64,000 nt of DNA. Source: CAUZSN01 sp963582345. Lineage in GTDB: Bacteria; Planctomycetota; Planctomycetia; Planctomycetales; Planctomycetaceae. The notes beneath the pieces were generated by a model that was not told where the DNA came from, did no database searches, and worked only from the letters and a program-made list of their open reading frames with translations. The position numbers and the translations under genes were made by a program. Shown piece by piece: positions 47,387 to 57,169 of this stretch. Where the stretch lies: the NCBI GenBank assembly GCA_963582345.1, contig CAUZSN010000001.1:12766-76765 (forward strand), given 5' to 3'. Each line of letters begins with the position of its first letter. The stretch's first letter is position 1.

Positions 47387-48736
47387 ATGCTGTGGGAACA
47401 ACAAATCCAATTCGCCACGATCAGCGATATTGGATGCCGCCGTCAAATTAATCAGGACGCTTGTGCCGTTCACATCTGTTCGGATCAAGAAACCTGGGAG
47501 CGTAGTGGGCATTTGTTCGTTGTCGCCGACGGAATGGGGGGACATGCGGTTGGTGAGTTGGCCAGCAAGATTGCCATCGACACAATTCCACATTTGTATC
47601 TTAAATCAAAAAACGTGGGCATTCCGGAGGCCCTGAAGGCGGCATTCCAGGACGCTAACGTCACGATCTACGAACGCGGATCTCAGAATGTCGACTTTAA
47701 TCACATGGGTACTACCTGCGTGTCGTTGGTGCTTTCGCCTGAGGGGGCGTTCGCGGCGCACGTAGGTGACAGTCGCTTGTACCGCATCCGCAACGATCGC
47801 ATCGACCAACTGACGTTCGACCACAGCCGGAAATGGGAGCTGATGCGAAACAGAACTTTAAAGTCCGATGAAGTTTTCGTTCACGAATCTCGTCACGTCA
47901 TTACCCGATCGTTGGGCCCGTTAGAGGCGGTTGAGGTTGACGTCGAAGGCCCCTACTCCGTTTTTTCCGGTGACATTTACCTGCTTTGTTCCGATGGCTT
48001 AACTGGGCATGTCAATGATGCAGAAATTGGCGCGATTGTGCGAGCACTACCGTGTGTCGATGCGTGTCGATTATTGGTCAACTTAGCGAATTTACGCGGT
48101 GGGTCGGACAACATTACCGTCGTGATCTCTCGAGTTGGCGAGCTTCCCAACGGTCTGACCATTGCTAATAGGGGAACCGCTGAAAAAGCTGCAGACGGAC
48201 TGGGTTGGTTTTGGCTGGCGGGATTCCGGAGTGTAACGATTATGTTTATTATTGGCGTTTTGCTTGCCTTGTTAGGGAATATCATCGCAGGTTCGGCGAT
48301 GGTATCCTTGGCACTGGCCGCGGCCTTGGTCTTAGTGCTGAAATTAGCCGCTGACCAACCTAAGCAAACAGGCAATCATTCAGTCCAAGCAGTTCACGGT
48401 CGAACGTACCGAACGGCTCCCGTAAAACTCACGAAAGCATTCCTGAATCAGATGGCTGCAATGGCATCGCGACTTCAGCAGGTCGCTGTGGCTGAGGGCT
48501 GGTCTTTGGATCCAAAGACGCACGAAGTTAGCTGCAGCGAAGCAAGAATCGCACTGACAGAAAGAAAATATGCTCGTGCATTAAGCGGATTCGCAAAATC
48601 TATAGACGTGTTGATGGCTGGAGTTCGGTCAGAGCACGACAAACGAAATCACCAAGTCAGGCAGGGAAAAACCTTGTCGGCGACTCGGCGTGAAGCCGGT
48701 GGAACCAATGGTGAACGGCGAAAGATGAAAGAGTGA
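47387..48736 (+). CDS. PP2C-family protein phosphatase with membrane segments
   Basis: 449 residues from ATG 47387; an ATG at 47345 is possible. PP2C motifs: SDIGCRRQINQDA, LFVVADGMGGHAVGE, MGTTCVSLVL, AHVGDSRLYRI, LLCSDGLTGHV and RGGSDNITVVI, including the metal-binding aspartates. After the catalytic domain (about 245 residues) are two helices (VTIMFIIGVLLALLGNIIAG and SLALAAALVLVLKLAAD) and a basic cytoplasmic tail of about 110 residues. It would dephosphorylate Ser/Thr on proteins, the counterpart of kinases such as that at 30343, although not adjacent to it. Confidence 0.92.
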   Translation: MLWEQQIQFATISDIGCRRQINQDACAVHICSDQETWERSGHLFVVADGMGGHAVGELASKIAIDTIPHLYLKSKNVGIPEALKAAFQDANVTIYERGSQNVDFNHMGTTCVSLVLSPEGAFAAHVGDSRLYRIRNDRIDQLTFDHSRKWELMRNRTLKSDEVFVHESRHVITRSLGPLEAVEVDVEGPYSVFSGDIYLLCSDGLTGHVNDAEIGAIVRALPCVDACRLLVNLANLRGGSDNITVVISRVGELPNGLTIANRGTAEKAADGLGWFWLAGFRSVTIMFIIGVLLALLGNIIAGSAMVSLALAAALVLVLKLAADQPKQTGNHSVQAVHGRTYRTAPVKLTKAFLNQMAAMASRLQQVAVAEGWSLDPKTHEVSCSEARIALTERKYARALSGFAKSIDVLMAGVRSEHDKRNHQVRQGKTLSATRREAGGTNGERRKMKE

Positions 48737-48958
48737 CAAATTCCGAATTCCCAAATCGGCGCTCTCGTACCGAGATCTAATGGCACTCAATTTCGATAAT
48801 CGACTTTCAGATTGCTTTCGTCATTTGACAGTAATGATTTCTGCTTCGGTCTTGTCACTCAATATAACGCGATGCTAGACTTCTCGGGCTTCGGCGCTCG
48901 TCAGGCGGATTTACGTATGCCAGGCATTGTTTGACCAGGCAATGACAGGGAGGTCGCT

Positions 48959-50542
48959 GTGTTCTTGACGCGGTCAATTCGACGTAAAATGGTCTTTGGC
49001 TTAGTCCTGATTCTAGTCATGCTAAGCATGCTTTCGCTGAGTGGGATCTCGGGGCTGATCTCATATCGAGACGTGGTCAACGATCTGGACTCTTGCCTAA
49101 ACCACGCACCGCGTCGAGCGGATCTGCTTGCGGCTATTGGGTTGTTGCGAGAGCCATTGTTGCTACGTCTTTCCAAAGATCCCAATGCGGCCGGCTTTCA
49201 AAGGGGCGACTTCGCAGAACAACTGATACGGACTAAGCGCCAGGTTCGCAAGTATCACCACAAGTTAGACAATTTGCCGTGGCCGGACTTCAAGTGGGTG
49301 ACCAGAACAGTGCTGGCGGATGTTGACGTACGGTTGGAACGACTTCAAGCGATGCAGTATTCGCTGGGTGAACCTCAAACGGCCCAGGAAGCGTTGTTCG
49401 AATTGGTCGCACTGGAACAGGTGGCCGGACGTGTTCCCGACCCGCCGGTTGGACTGAATCGAACGCTCAACGACGCTCGTAAAGCTTATAGTTCACATTT
49501 CGTGTTGGTACTCGTCACCAGCGCGTTCGTCGTCATCGTATTGCTGAGTTTGGTTGGTTGTGGTTATCGATGGATCTTCTCGCCCGTTCGCAAACTGCAT
49601 CAAGGTGCGTTGCGTGTGGCTCAAGGCGACTTCGATTACCGCGTCACGCTGACAGCCAATGACGAGATGGCTGAACTCGCCGAAGCGTTCAATCAGATGA
49701 CTGCACGATTTCAAGAGATTGCCAGCGACCTGGATCGCCAGGTACGTGAGCGCAGTCGACAGTTGGTGCGTTCCGAACGATTGGCGGGTGTCGGATTCTT
49801 GGCATCCAACATTGCCCACGAAATTAACAACCCGTTGGCCGCGATTAAGTGGACGATCGAATCGCTCGAAAGCCGAAAAGACGACCTGTTGGCGAATGCA
49901 GACCGTGACGAGGCTGAAGTTGTCTCAAAGTATCTGGCGATGATAGGCCGCGAAGCGCTGCGATGTCAGCAAATGACATCCAAGTTGCTTGGGTTTTCTC
50001 GCTGTGCTGACGGCTCGCGAACCCGAAATGACGTGACAGCCATCATCTCGGAAGTCCTCGACTTGGTCGGCCAGATGAAAAAGTTCCGTGACCGCAACAT
50101 CATCTTTTCGCGGACCGAACCGTGTTTTCTGGAAGTCAACGGTCCCGAAATCAAGCAGGTCGTTTTGAATCTGGTTGCCAACGCCCTGGAATCTCTTGAC
50201 AGCGGCGGACGTTTGGAGATTCTCATCAGGGAACAAACCGACCAGGCTGCCATTGTATTCCAGGATGACGGATGTGGCATGACCTGCGAAACGATTGAAA
50301 ATCTGTTTGAGCCCTTCTTTACGACAAAAAAACAGGGCCGAGGAACCGGATTGGGTCTGTCGATCAGCCACCGCATCGTCAGCGATCACGGCGGGACCAT
50401 GGAGGCTGCCAGCGATGGACCAGGATGTGGCAGCACGATCTATGTGAGATTACCTCGTAACCCATTGCCTGAAACAAACGATTCTGTTATGACCCGCAAA
50501 TCCGTCGAGCGAGGGAAAGAACGTCTTCTAAGGAGCGCGTGA
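48959..50542 (+). CDS. Sensor histidine kinase
   Basis: 527 residues. Two membrane helices (about 12-34 and 181-201) flank a 145-residue periplasmic sensor; then a HAMP region (SPVRKLHQGALRVAQGDFDY), HisKA with phospho-His287 (NIAHEINNPLAAIKW), the N box (LNLVANALES), DDGCGMT, EPFFTTKKQGRGTGLGLSIS and a short basic tail. GTG start with GGGAGG about six bases upstream. The next gene is an NtrC-type regulator one base after the stop, its presumed partner. Sensor ligand unknown. Confidence 0.95.
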   Translation: MFLTRSIRRKMVFGLVLILVMLSMLSLSGISGLISYRDVVNDLDSCLNHAPRRADLLAAIGLLREPLLLRLSKDPNAAGFQRGDFAEQLIRTKRQVRKYHHKLDNLPWPDFKWVTRTVLADVDVRLERLQAMQYSLGEPQTAQEALFELVALEQVAGRVPDPPVGLNRTLNDARKAYSSHFVLVLVTSAFVVIVLLSLVGCGYRWIFSPVRKLHQGALRVAQGDFDYRVTLTANDEMAELAEAFNQMTARFQEIASDLDRQVRERSRQLVRSERLAGVGFLASNIAHEINNPLAAIKWTIESLESRKDDLLANADRDEAEVVSKYLAMIGREALRCQQMTSKLLGFSRCADGSRTRNDVTAIISEVLDLVGQMKKFRDRNIIFSRTEPCFLEVNGPEIKQVVLNLVANALESLDSGGRLEILIREQTDQAAIVFQDDGCGMTCETIENLFEPFFTTKKQGRGTGLGLSISHRIVSDHGGTMEAASDGPGCGSTIYVRLPRNPLPETNDSVMTRKSVERGKERLLRSA

Positions 50543-50543
50543 T

Positions 50544-51932
50544 TTGAGTTCCTCAGCCAGTAAGTTGCGAGTATTATTTCTCGACGATGAGGCTCCGATT
50601 CGGGAAGTCATGCGGATCGAATTGCCGCGGATGGGTCATGATGCCACAATTTGCGAGGATGGCGAATCCGCAAAGAAAGCCTTACAGAATAACACGTACG
50701 ATGCGGCCATCGTCGATTTGCGCATGCCAGGTTTAAGTGGTTGGCAGGTTGTCGAGCATATCAAACAAGTTGCGCCGGATACGGAAGTCATTATTCACAC
50801 AGGCCATGGCAGTATGGAAGAAGCCATCCAGGCGATTCGCCATGGGGCTAATGACTTCTTGCAAAAACCGTGCAAACTGTTCGATATTTCGAATGTTCTA
50901 AACCGTATTGCGGAAAAACGAGCCTTGACGAACAAGGCCCTGGCTTTAGAAGGCCGGTTGAGAGCCATCGAAGGTTCGTCTGATCTGGTCGGTCGGACTT
51001 CCATAATGCAACACGTCAAAGCGCTCATCGAAAAAGTTGCGCCCAGCGATTCGAGCGTAGTGATTCTGGGTGAAACCGGAACAGGAAAAGAATTGGTGGC
51101 TCGTCGAGTTCACGAACTGAGTCCACGGGCCAAGATGCCATTCGTTCCTGTCAACTGTGGGGCGCTGTCCGAGAACCTAGTTGAAAGTGAGTTCTTCGGA
51201 CATCGCAAAGGAGCCTTTACGGGAGCCGACACACTGCGTAAAGGGCTGTTAGAAGTTGCTAACGGCGGTACTTTGTTCCTGGATGAGTTGAGCGAGTTAG
51301 GTAAGGCCATGCAGGTGAAGCTGCTAAGATTTTTAGAATCGGGCGAGGTACGGCGGGTCGGCGAAAACGAATCGTTTCAGGTTGACGTTCGTGTCGTCTG
51401 TGCGACAAACCGCAGTCCGCAGGTATTGGTTCAGGAAGGAAGATTTCGCGAGGATCTATTCTTTCGAGTCAACACATTTGAAATCTGTTTGCCACCGTTG
51501 CGTCAACGAAAACAGGATATTCCCGCACTGGCGCTTTACCTGCTTGCCCGTCAACTGAAGCGCCCCAGTGTTCCGCAAGACATTTTGGCAAGCGAGGCGA
51601 CTGATAGGTTGATTAACCACGACTGGCCTGGAAACGTTCGTGAATTGGCCAATGCCTTGGAGCATGCGATTATTCTTTCCGGTGGCGAAATGATTACTGT
51701 CGAACACCTACCGACGAGTATTGGCCAGAACCAACGCCGAGCGAAACCAGCGGTCGCCATGTTGGAGTCGGGCGAATCAAAGACGCTACGCGAAATCGAA
51801 ATGGAAGCTATTTATCAAGTGCTCGATAAGCACAATGGCGACAAGCCCAAAACCGCAAAAGAATTGGGGATCGCGCTGAAGACGCTTTACAACAAACTAA
51901 ATCAGTATCAGTCGCAGGCGGTCGCGGGGTGA
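50544..51932 (+). CDS. Sigma-54-dependent response regulator (NtrC family)
   Basis: 462 residues. Receiver domain with Asp58 (AAIVDLRMPG), then an AAA+ domain with Walker A GETGTGKE, intact GAFTGA loop, Walker B LFLDELSEL and the R-finger region, and a C-terminal Fis-type helix-turn-helix (DKPKTAKELGIALKTLYNKL). It activates sigma-54 promoters after phosphorylation by the kinase encoded immediately upstream. TTG start at 50544 with AAGGAG eight bases upstream and one base after the kinase TGA. Target genes unknown. Confidence 0.95.
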   Translation: MSSSASKLRVLFLDDEAPIREVMRIELPRMGHDATICEDGESAKKALQNNTYDAAIVDLRMPGLSGWQVVEHIKQVAPDTEVIIHTGHGSMEEAIQAIRHGANDFLQKPCKLFDISNVLNRIAEKRALTNKALALEGRLRAIEGSSDLVGRTSIMQHVKALIEKVAPSDSSVVILGETGTGKELVARRVHELSPRAKMPFVPVNCGALSENLVESEFFGHRKGAFTGADTLRKGLLEVANGGTLFLDELSELGKAMQVKLLRFLESGEVRRVGENESFQVDVRVVCATNRSPQVLVQEGRFREDLFFRVNTFEICLPPLRQRKQDIPALALYLLARQLKRPSVPQDILASEATDRLINHDWPGNVRELANALEHAIILSGGEMITVEHLPTSIGQNQRRAKPAVAMLESGESKTLREIEMEAIYQVLDKHNGDKPKTAKELGIALKTLYNKLNQYQSQAVAG

Positions 51933-51959
51933 AAGCCTCGAATGTCTAAGATCGAGCTT

Positions 51960-52616
51960 CTAGTGACATTCGGTGGCCTTTGGATCCTTGATTCTCGATT
52001 CGGGAATCTCAATTTGCTGTCGTCGGATGACTCCGATGAGGATGCCAATCACTTCAATGGAGCTGGAAGAAATCGACGATCTGTCGGATCTGATTGAATC
52101 CAGGCGAATGCCATTGGTATCTTGATGGTATCGTCGGACCACGATTTTTCGACTGTCTACAGTAGCGACGATGCTATCGCCATCGCGGTAGGATTGTTGC
52201 TTTCTGGCTATCAGATAGTCGCCAGCTGCGATTTGATCTTCAATCAGGCAATCGTCGTCGACGCGCAGGCAAACGTGGTTTGATGCGAACAGTGTGCTGA
52301 AGTCAATTTGTTCCTGCACCCCAATAGACAACAAAGGACTATGGAGGGCAATTCGACCGGCAAGCGACAAGCTGGTACTAGGAAGCGGCCGTTCGGTCAA
52401 TTGAATGGCACGTGACATGCGTGATTCACGCGTGATCAGGCCTTTCTTCTCTAAGGCCTTCAAATGGCACATTACGCCGTTTGGCGAACGAATTCCAAAC
52501 GCACTCCCGATCTCGCGAACGGTTGGACCGTAGCCGCGATCCAGAATCTTGTCCTTTAGAAATTCGTAAATTTGACGCTGACGCGATGTCAGCGTCGACG
52601 TCTTGCTGTTTGCCAC
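51960..52616 (-). CDS. LexA-family repressor with substituted catalytic dyad
   Basis: 218 residues from GTG 52616 (AAGGGCGAGG just upstream); ATG 52682 would add 22 untypical residues. N-terminal LexA winged helix is clear: LTSRQRQIYEFLKDKI, GYGPTVREIGSAFGI, RSPNGVMCHLKALEKKGLI. The Ala86-Gly87 cleavage bond is present (SLAGRIA). However, the catalytic Ser is Cys123 (LRVDDDCLIED where LexA has GxSM), and the Lys is Arg161 (KIVVRRYHQ where LexA has VKR). Self-cleavage by the usual mechanism should be impaired. It may be a LexA paralogue that does not respond to RecA*. Convergent with the NtrC gene. Confidence 0.88.
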   Translation of the reverse strand: MANSKTSTLTSRQRQIYEFLKDKILDRGYGPTVREIGSAFGIRSPNGVMCHLKALEKKGLITRESRMSRAIQLTERPLPSTSLSLAGRIALHSPLLSIGVQEQIDFSTLFASNHVCLRVDDDCLIEDQIAAGDYLIARKQQSYRDGDSIVATVDSRKIVVRRYHQDTNGIRLDSIRSDRSSISSSSIEVIGILIGVIRRQQIEIPESRIKDPKATECH

Positions 52617-53010
52617 GACCTCGCCCTTTTGTTTAATTCCGTCAATTAGCCCAAAAAAGATTCCATTAGCGGATCCATTCATTCATGCGGGTCGACAGTC
52701 GAATCGGCGACTTAGCAGTTCGGATAGTATTTCTGTAGAGAGCTCCTGATATCAAGTTGGTGACAGTGTTATCCAACCTAGCTCAGCAGAATCTCACTTC
52801 TCCGAAATCAAATCAAGACTGAATCGTATTAATATAAAAATCTTATAACATCTGTTCATATTAATCGATTAGTGTCTCGGTTGCCTTAGCAGGGAGCCGT
52901 CAACTTCAAGCATCGGTGGCGCGAGACTTCGGTCCGTTCAATTATGAGGTTTCACGTTCTAGTCAGGTTGTTCCGGGTCTCGGCCGGAGCCGAGAAATCA
53001 CTAGTTCGAC
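52617..53010. other. Region upstream of the lexA-like gene, no gene seen
   Basis: About 390 bases. It contains an AT-rich tract at roughly 52824-52872 that could serve a promoter for the minus-strand lexA-like gene. I cannot assign a LexA box with confidence, and no frame looks coding. Confidence 0.35.
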
Positions 53011-54330
53011 TCAATTTTCTGCGAGACGATCGCGATCCAACAGTACACGCACATCTGATTCCAGTGAGTTCAAGTCGACCATGTAATCGACAAATTTTCC
53101 GTCTTGTGCGACCAACCAAAACATCGGAATGTTGCGGATGCCGTAATGCGACGCGATTGGATTGTACCAGCCGCGACGTTTGGCATCAGTGAAGAAGATC
53201 TGAGGCCAACTGATTGAGTTCTTTTCCAGAAAAGTGGCCACCAACGGTTCGTCTTCATCGAAGTTTACTCCCAAAACAACGAACCGGTTTGCGTCGAGTT
53301 TATTAATTAGATCCTGCAGTTGTGGAAATTGGTCCAAGAATGGTTTCGCGTTTGTCGCCCAAAAAACGACGAGCACCACTTTTCCTCGAAAGTCGTCAAT
53401 TTGTACGTATGAGCCGTTAATTGTTGGGCCGGCCAAGTCGACTTGTTTGCCTTTCAGGTTTAGGCGGCGCAGATCAGCAACGACTTGTGTTGCTCTTGGG
53501 TTTTTTGGAAAATTTTGTTGAATTGTCGTGAAACACGCGATTGCCTCTTCACTCATTCGATGCAGTTCACAACTTTGTCCGGCCACAAGAAGCAAGGAAA
53601 CTGCGCGGTGTTCCTCGTGCGGGAAATTGGTGGAAAACAATCTGGCTTGACGAGCGAATTCCTGTAGCCAACGCGGTTCCTGAATTGCGTACCGTTGGGA
53701 TTTCGCGTGAGCGAATTCGGCCAGAATATAGGCCGCTTCAGCTGCTGCTTTCGAAGCGGGGTCCCGCTGAAACAGGTCCGCGGCGTGTTCGTACATAGCC
53801 TCGATGTTCTGTGAATCACCCTGTTGGGCCAATTGACGTTCCGCATCCATCAGGTGATGCACGGCGACATTGAAGAGACGTTCTCTCTGCGAGTCTTTAT
53901 GCGTCAGCGCGATCGCTCGGGTAGCTAACTCAACGATTTTCAAATTGCGTTCACGGCGGGCAGTCTTTTGGTGTTCCAGATCATCGGACTCAGGAAATGG
54001 CCGCAGCCGCATAGTTGTGATTTCACGTACATGCCATTCGGCACTGCCTTCTTCCGGCTGGCTTACAGTCTTTGTGGCAGGCTTGGCCTGACCGTTGTTG
54101 CCGATGGATGCGGTTGGCAGGATCTTTTTATTGAATCCAGTGACGGATGATTCTGATGAAACGTTGCTATATTGTTCCATTGGTGTGTGATCTTTGCCCG
54201 ACTGTGTGTTGGACTCGACGGAGGGTGGACTGTCGTTCGTGGTTTGCTCGTCGTCACTGCAACCTGCCGTGATTACTGCGATAATCAAACATAGACCAAT
54301 CAATGGCAGCAATTGGTGTTGGTTGCTCAT
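53011..54330 (-). CDS. TlpA/thioredoxin-fold lipoprotein without the CxxC
   Basis: 439 residues. Signal with lipobox VITAGC near residue 24; low-complexity linker to about 100; a helical, TPR-like region (about 130-290); then a thioredoxin-like domain from about 300. The expected FWATWCGPC at the active site is FWATNAKPF (323-331), so both redox cysteines are gone; later elements (VVLGVNFDEDEPLVATFLEK, IRNIPMFWLVAQDGKFV with the cis-Pro) are intact. Hence a binding or scaffold role instead of disulphide chemistry. Divergent from the LRR gene. Confidence 0.85.
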   Translation of the reverse strand: MSNQHQLLPLIGLCLIIAVITAGCSDDEQTTNDSPPSVESNTQSGKDHTPMEQYSNVSSESSVTGFNKKILPTASIGNNGQAKPATKTVSQPEEGSAEWHVREITTMRLRPFPESDDLEHQKTARRERNLKIVELATRAIALTHKDSQRERLFNVAVHHLMDAERQLAQQGDSQNIEAMYEHAADLFQRDPASKAAAEAAYILAEFAHAKSQRYAIQEPRWLQEFARQARLFSTNFPHEEHRAVSLLLVAGQSCELHRMSEEAIACFTTIQQNFPKNPRATQVVADLRRLNLKGKQVDLAGPTINGSYVQIDDFRGKVVLVVFWATNAKPFLDQFPQLQDLINKLDANRFVVLGVNFDEDEPLVATFLEKNSISWPQIFFTDAKRRGWYNPIASHYGIRNIPMFWLVAQDGKFVDYMVDLNSLESDVRVLLDRDRLAEN

Positions 54331-54639
54331 GACATCATCCTCCCTTCCTAAACGCGGTTAGTCGTGACAACCACTCAGTGGTTGGCTTGAAGTGACACAA
54401 CGCATTGTGCGTTCATCTTGGGATGCAGAGTTGTATGACAAATGGCAACTGGAAGGCAAGAGGAAGCGTTGGGCATGTACAGAGTCAGCAGTGCGGAATT
54501 TCAGCGTCGAATTTCTTTTCACGGATTTCGCAGCCATGCAGACTAAATTCCGTTGAAGATGTGTAGTTGGTAGAATTAAAGGCCCTTTTAATTGACTGCA
54601 TTTCCAGTGATTGAACAATGAGTGTTGGAGGGTTCAGTT
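54331..54639. promoter_or_regulatory. Divergent promoter region with an inverted repeat at 54368-54384
   Basis: 309 bases between the TlpA-like (minus) and LRR (plus) genes. CAACCACT-C-AGTGGTTG (54368-54384) is a perfect 8-base dyad, followed by a second small one (AACGCA/TGCGTT). These could be operators serving either gene. No coding frame is supported. Confidence 0.35.
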
Positions 54640-55590
54640 ATGTACAGGGTGTTCACCGTCCTGACGTTGACATGTTTTGTGTTCGGCGCCACTGGCGCAA
54701 ACGCTCAGGAGGAAAACAGCACGGAGCGAACGCCGGTTGAGAAACAGGCCATTGCCGCAATTCGCGCGTTCGGTGGTTGGGTGATGGAGGTCGCTAAACA
54801 AGGTGATCGATTGACTGTCGCATACCATTTGTCGGACAAGCCTATAAAGGACGCGTCCCTAGTACCTCTGAAGCAGTTGAAGCGCGTTCATGAATTAAAC
54901 CTGCGCGGGACCGACATCACCGATAAAGGGCTGGCCAATATTTCCGGGCTGACAGGCTTGTCCCGACTGCATCTTGCGGAGACAAAAATTACCGATAAAG
55001 GTCTGCAACACCTGAAGGGATTCAGCGATTTGGAGTACATCAATCTTTACGGGACTCAAATAACCGACAAGGGACTCGAACAATTGTCCGGATTGAAGAA
55101 GCTGAAAAAGGTTTTTGTCTGGAAGACGAAGATCTCGGTTGTCAGCATTCGAAAACTGAAGCAGGCGGTTCCTGGCGTCAAAGTGATACCAGATCCTGAT
55201 GAGGAGCAAAGGTGGTCTGAAATCGAAAAAAAACGGGCGGTAGAAGCTGAAGCCGCGGAAATCGAGGACACAAAGATACAGGTCGCGGCATTGAAAAAGA
55301 AAATCGAGGCCGCTAGGAAACAGGCCGCCGCGACAGCGAAGAAGGCCACCAATGCCAACAATGCGGCTGAAAGCGCTCAAAAGAAAGCGATCGAACTTCA
55401 GAAGGTTGCTACCAAAGCGAAAGAACAAGCAGACGGCGATCAAAGGGCAGCCGACGCGGCCGCGGAAAAGGCCACCAATCTTCAACAAGAAGCGGCAGAA
55501 GCAGAAAAAAATCTCAAAGCTTTACAGCAGTCTGCTGCTAAAAAATCAATTGAGAACAAGGCTGCTACTGATGTCGAAGTTGTACAATGA
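54640..55590 (+). CDS. Exported leucine-rich-repeat protein with coiled-coil tail
   Basis: 316 residues from ATG 54640, seven bases after GGAGGG. Signal peptide VFTVLTLTCFVFGATGANAQ; then at least four LRRs of the form LxxLxxLxLxGTxITDKGL (LNLRGTDITDKGLANI, LHLAETKITDKGLQHL, INLYGTQITDKGLEQL); then from about residue 190 an Ala/Lys/Glu-rich coiled coil of over 110 residues with ELQKVATKAKEQADGD-like heptads. LRRs bind protein; the coiled coil could oligomerise or touch the cell wall. Convergent with DUF1501, 32 bases apart. Similar LRRs are frequent in planctomycetes. Confidence 0.88.
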   Translation: MYRVFTVLTLTCFVFGATGANAQEENSTERTPVEKQAIAAIRAFGGWVMEVAKQGDRLTVAYHLSDKPIKDASLVPLKQLKRVHELNLRGTDITDKGLANISGLTGLSRLHLAETKITDKGLQHLKGFSDLEYINLYGTQITDKGLEQLSGLKKLKKVFVWKTKISVVSIRKLKQAVPGVKVIPDPDEEQRWSEIEKKRAVEAEAAEIEDTKIQVAALKKKIEAARKQAAATAKKATNANNAAESAQKKAIELQKVATKAKEQADGDQRAADAAAEKATNLQQEAAEAEKNLKALQQSAAKKSIENKAATDVEVVQ

Positions 55591-55622
55591 TCAAAGAAAA
55601 ATTTTTGCTGAAGTCTCGTAAG

Positions 55623-57098
55623 TCAAGCAAACAATTCCGAGTGTACGGTGCCGCCAATATCTGTCAGCCGATAGGATCGTCCGCGAAGTTGGAACGTGAA
55701 TTTCGTGTGATCGATCCCTAAAAGGTGCAGAATCGTTGCTTGAAGATCATGGATTTCCATCGAATTCGAAATCGGTGCGTAACCGAATTCATCGGTTTCA
55801 CCGTACAGGAATCCAGCTTTCAAACCTCCGCCAGCCATCCAAATCGTAAACGTCTTGTGATGGCCTCGCCCGATTGTGTCTTGACGGATCTGGGTTCGGT
55901 CAAACGGCTCTTGGCGCATGGGAGTTCGCCCAAACTCAGTTCCCCAAATGACCAGTGTCGAGTCGAGCAGGCCGCGTTGTTTTAAGTCTTTCACCAAGGC
56001 GACGCACGCTCTTTCGGTTTCTCGACATAGTCTGGGCAAATGGGTCTCCAAACTGTTGTGGAGATCCCAGTCACCGTGGTCTAATTGAACGAATCGCACA
56101 CCCCGCTCGATCAACCGCCGAGCCATCAAACAGTTTCGCGCGAACGGCGTACGGGCGTCCTGAATCCCGTACATTTTGAAAGTTGCGGCCTTTTCGCCGC
56201 TGAAGTCGGTGAGTTCGGGAACCGCCGTTTGCATCTGAAAGGCGAGTTCATACTGTGATATGCGAGTTTGGATTTCCGGATCGTTGACTAATGCATGGCG
56301 ATTTTGATTGATTCGCGAAATCGCGTCGATGGTCAATCCGCGGACCTTGCGTGTCATTCCCGGCGGATTGTTCAGGTAATAAACGGGTTCGCCTTTGGAG
56401 TTAAGAACCAGTCCATGATGTCGTCCGGACAAAAAACCATTTGAGATGCATTCTTGTCCACAGAACTGAACTGCGCCTGATCGAAGTACGACATATGCTG
56501 GCAGGTTAGCGTTTTCTGTCCCAAGTCCGTACGACAACCAGGCACCAATGGACGGTCGACCACCACGCGGGAAACCTGTCTGAAGCAGTAATTGCGCCGA
56601 CGGATGATTGATCTCTTTGCAGCGGAGCGATCGAATCATGCAAATGTCGTCAGTAATGTCTGGAAAACTGGGTAGCAAGGACGAGACCCACATACCCGCT
56701 TGACCAGATCGCTGAAATTCGTATGGCGATGAATATACGGTCGACCGAGGGTCCACTTGGGCAAACCGTTCTCCCTGTGTGAGGGATTCAGGAAGCGGCG
56801 TACCGTCGAATTTCCGCAAAAGCGGTTTGTGCTCAAACATGTCTAATTGGGAGGCACCACCCACCATGTTGAGAAAGATCACTTGGCGAGCCCGTGGTTT
56901 GAAATGCGGCAACTGCTTGGAGTTGCCAGACGGGGGGGCATCCTGAGCCCACCCGTCTGCGTTCAGCAGGCAGGCCAAGCTGATGCCTCCGAGGTGTACG
57001 GCTGAACCGAACAACAGATCTCGCCGCGACAACTGAAGCGCGTCTGAAGTACTCGGCGACGTCTGCGGTTGCGGTGGTTGTTGCGAAGAGTGGGACAT
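55623..57098 (-). CDS. DUF1501 Tat-exported protein
   Basis: 491 residues. Twin-arginine signal LSRRDLLFGSAVHLGGISLA, then the DUF1501/sulfatase-like fold: VIFLNMVGGASQLDMFEHKP, MWVSSLLPSFPDITDDICMI, RFVQLDHGDWDLHNSL, TLVIWGTEFGRTPM, GRGHHKTFTIWMAGGGLKAG. DUF1501 genes are nearly always paired with a PSD1 gene, as here (57170-59836, upstream on the same strand). The pair is abundant in planctomycetes and has been suggested to act in polymer degradation, without proof. Length normal. Confidence 0.93.
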   Translation of the reverse strand: MSHSSQQPPQPQTSPSTSDALQLSRRDLLFGSAVHLGGISLACLLNADGWAQDAPPSGNSKQLPHFKPRARQVIFLNMVGGASQLDMFEHKPLLRKFDGTPLPESLTQGERFAQVDPRSTVYSSPYEFQRSGQAGMWVSSLLPSFPDITDDICMIRSLRCKEINHPSAQLLLQTGFPRGGRPSIGAWLSYGLGTENANLPAYVVLRSGAVQFCGQECISNGFLSGRHHGLVLNSKGEPVYYLNNPPGMTRKVRGLTIDAISRINQNRHALVNDPEIQTRISQYELAFQMQTAVPELTDFSGEKAATFKMYGIQDARTPFARNCLMARRLIERGVRFVQLDHGDWDLHNSLETHLPRLCRETERACVALVKDLKQRGLLDSTLVIWGTEFGRTPMRQEPFDRTQIRQDTIGRGHHKTFTIWMAGGGLKAGFLYGETDEFGYAPISNSMEIHDLQATILHLLGIDHTKFTFQLRGRSYRLTDIGGTVHSELFA

Positions 57099-57169
57099 AA
57101 GGTTGCCTTTCGACTGAAAGAATCGCTCCGGTTCTTAACCCATATCGACTACGCTGGTCCGGAGTTCGA

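Noticed and set aside
53553..53846. 97-residue minus-strand frame inside the TlpA-like gene
   Set aside because: A shadow of the lipoprotein in another frame on the same strand, without a ribosome site.
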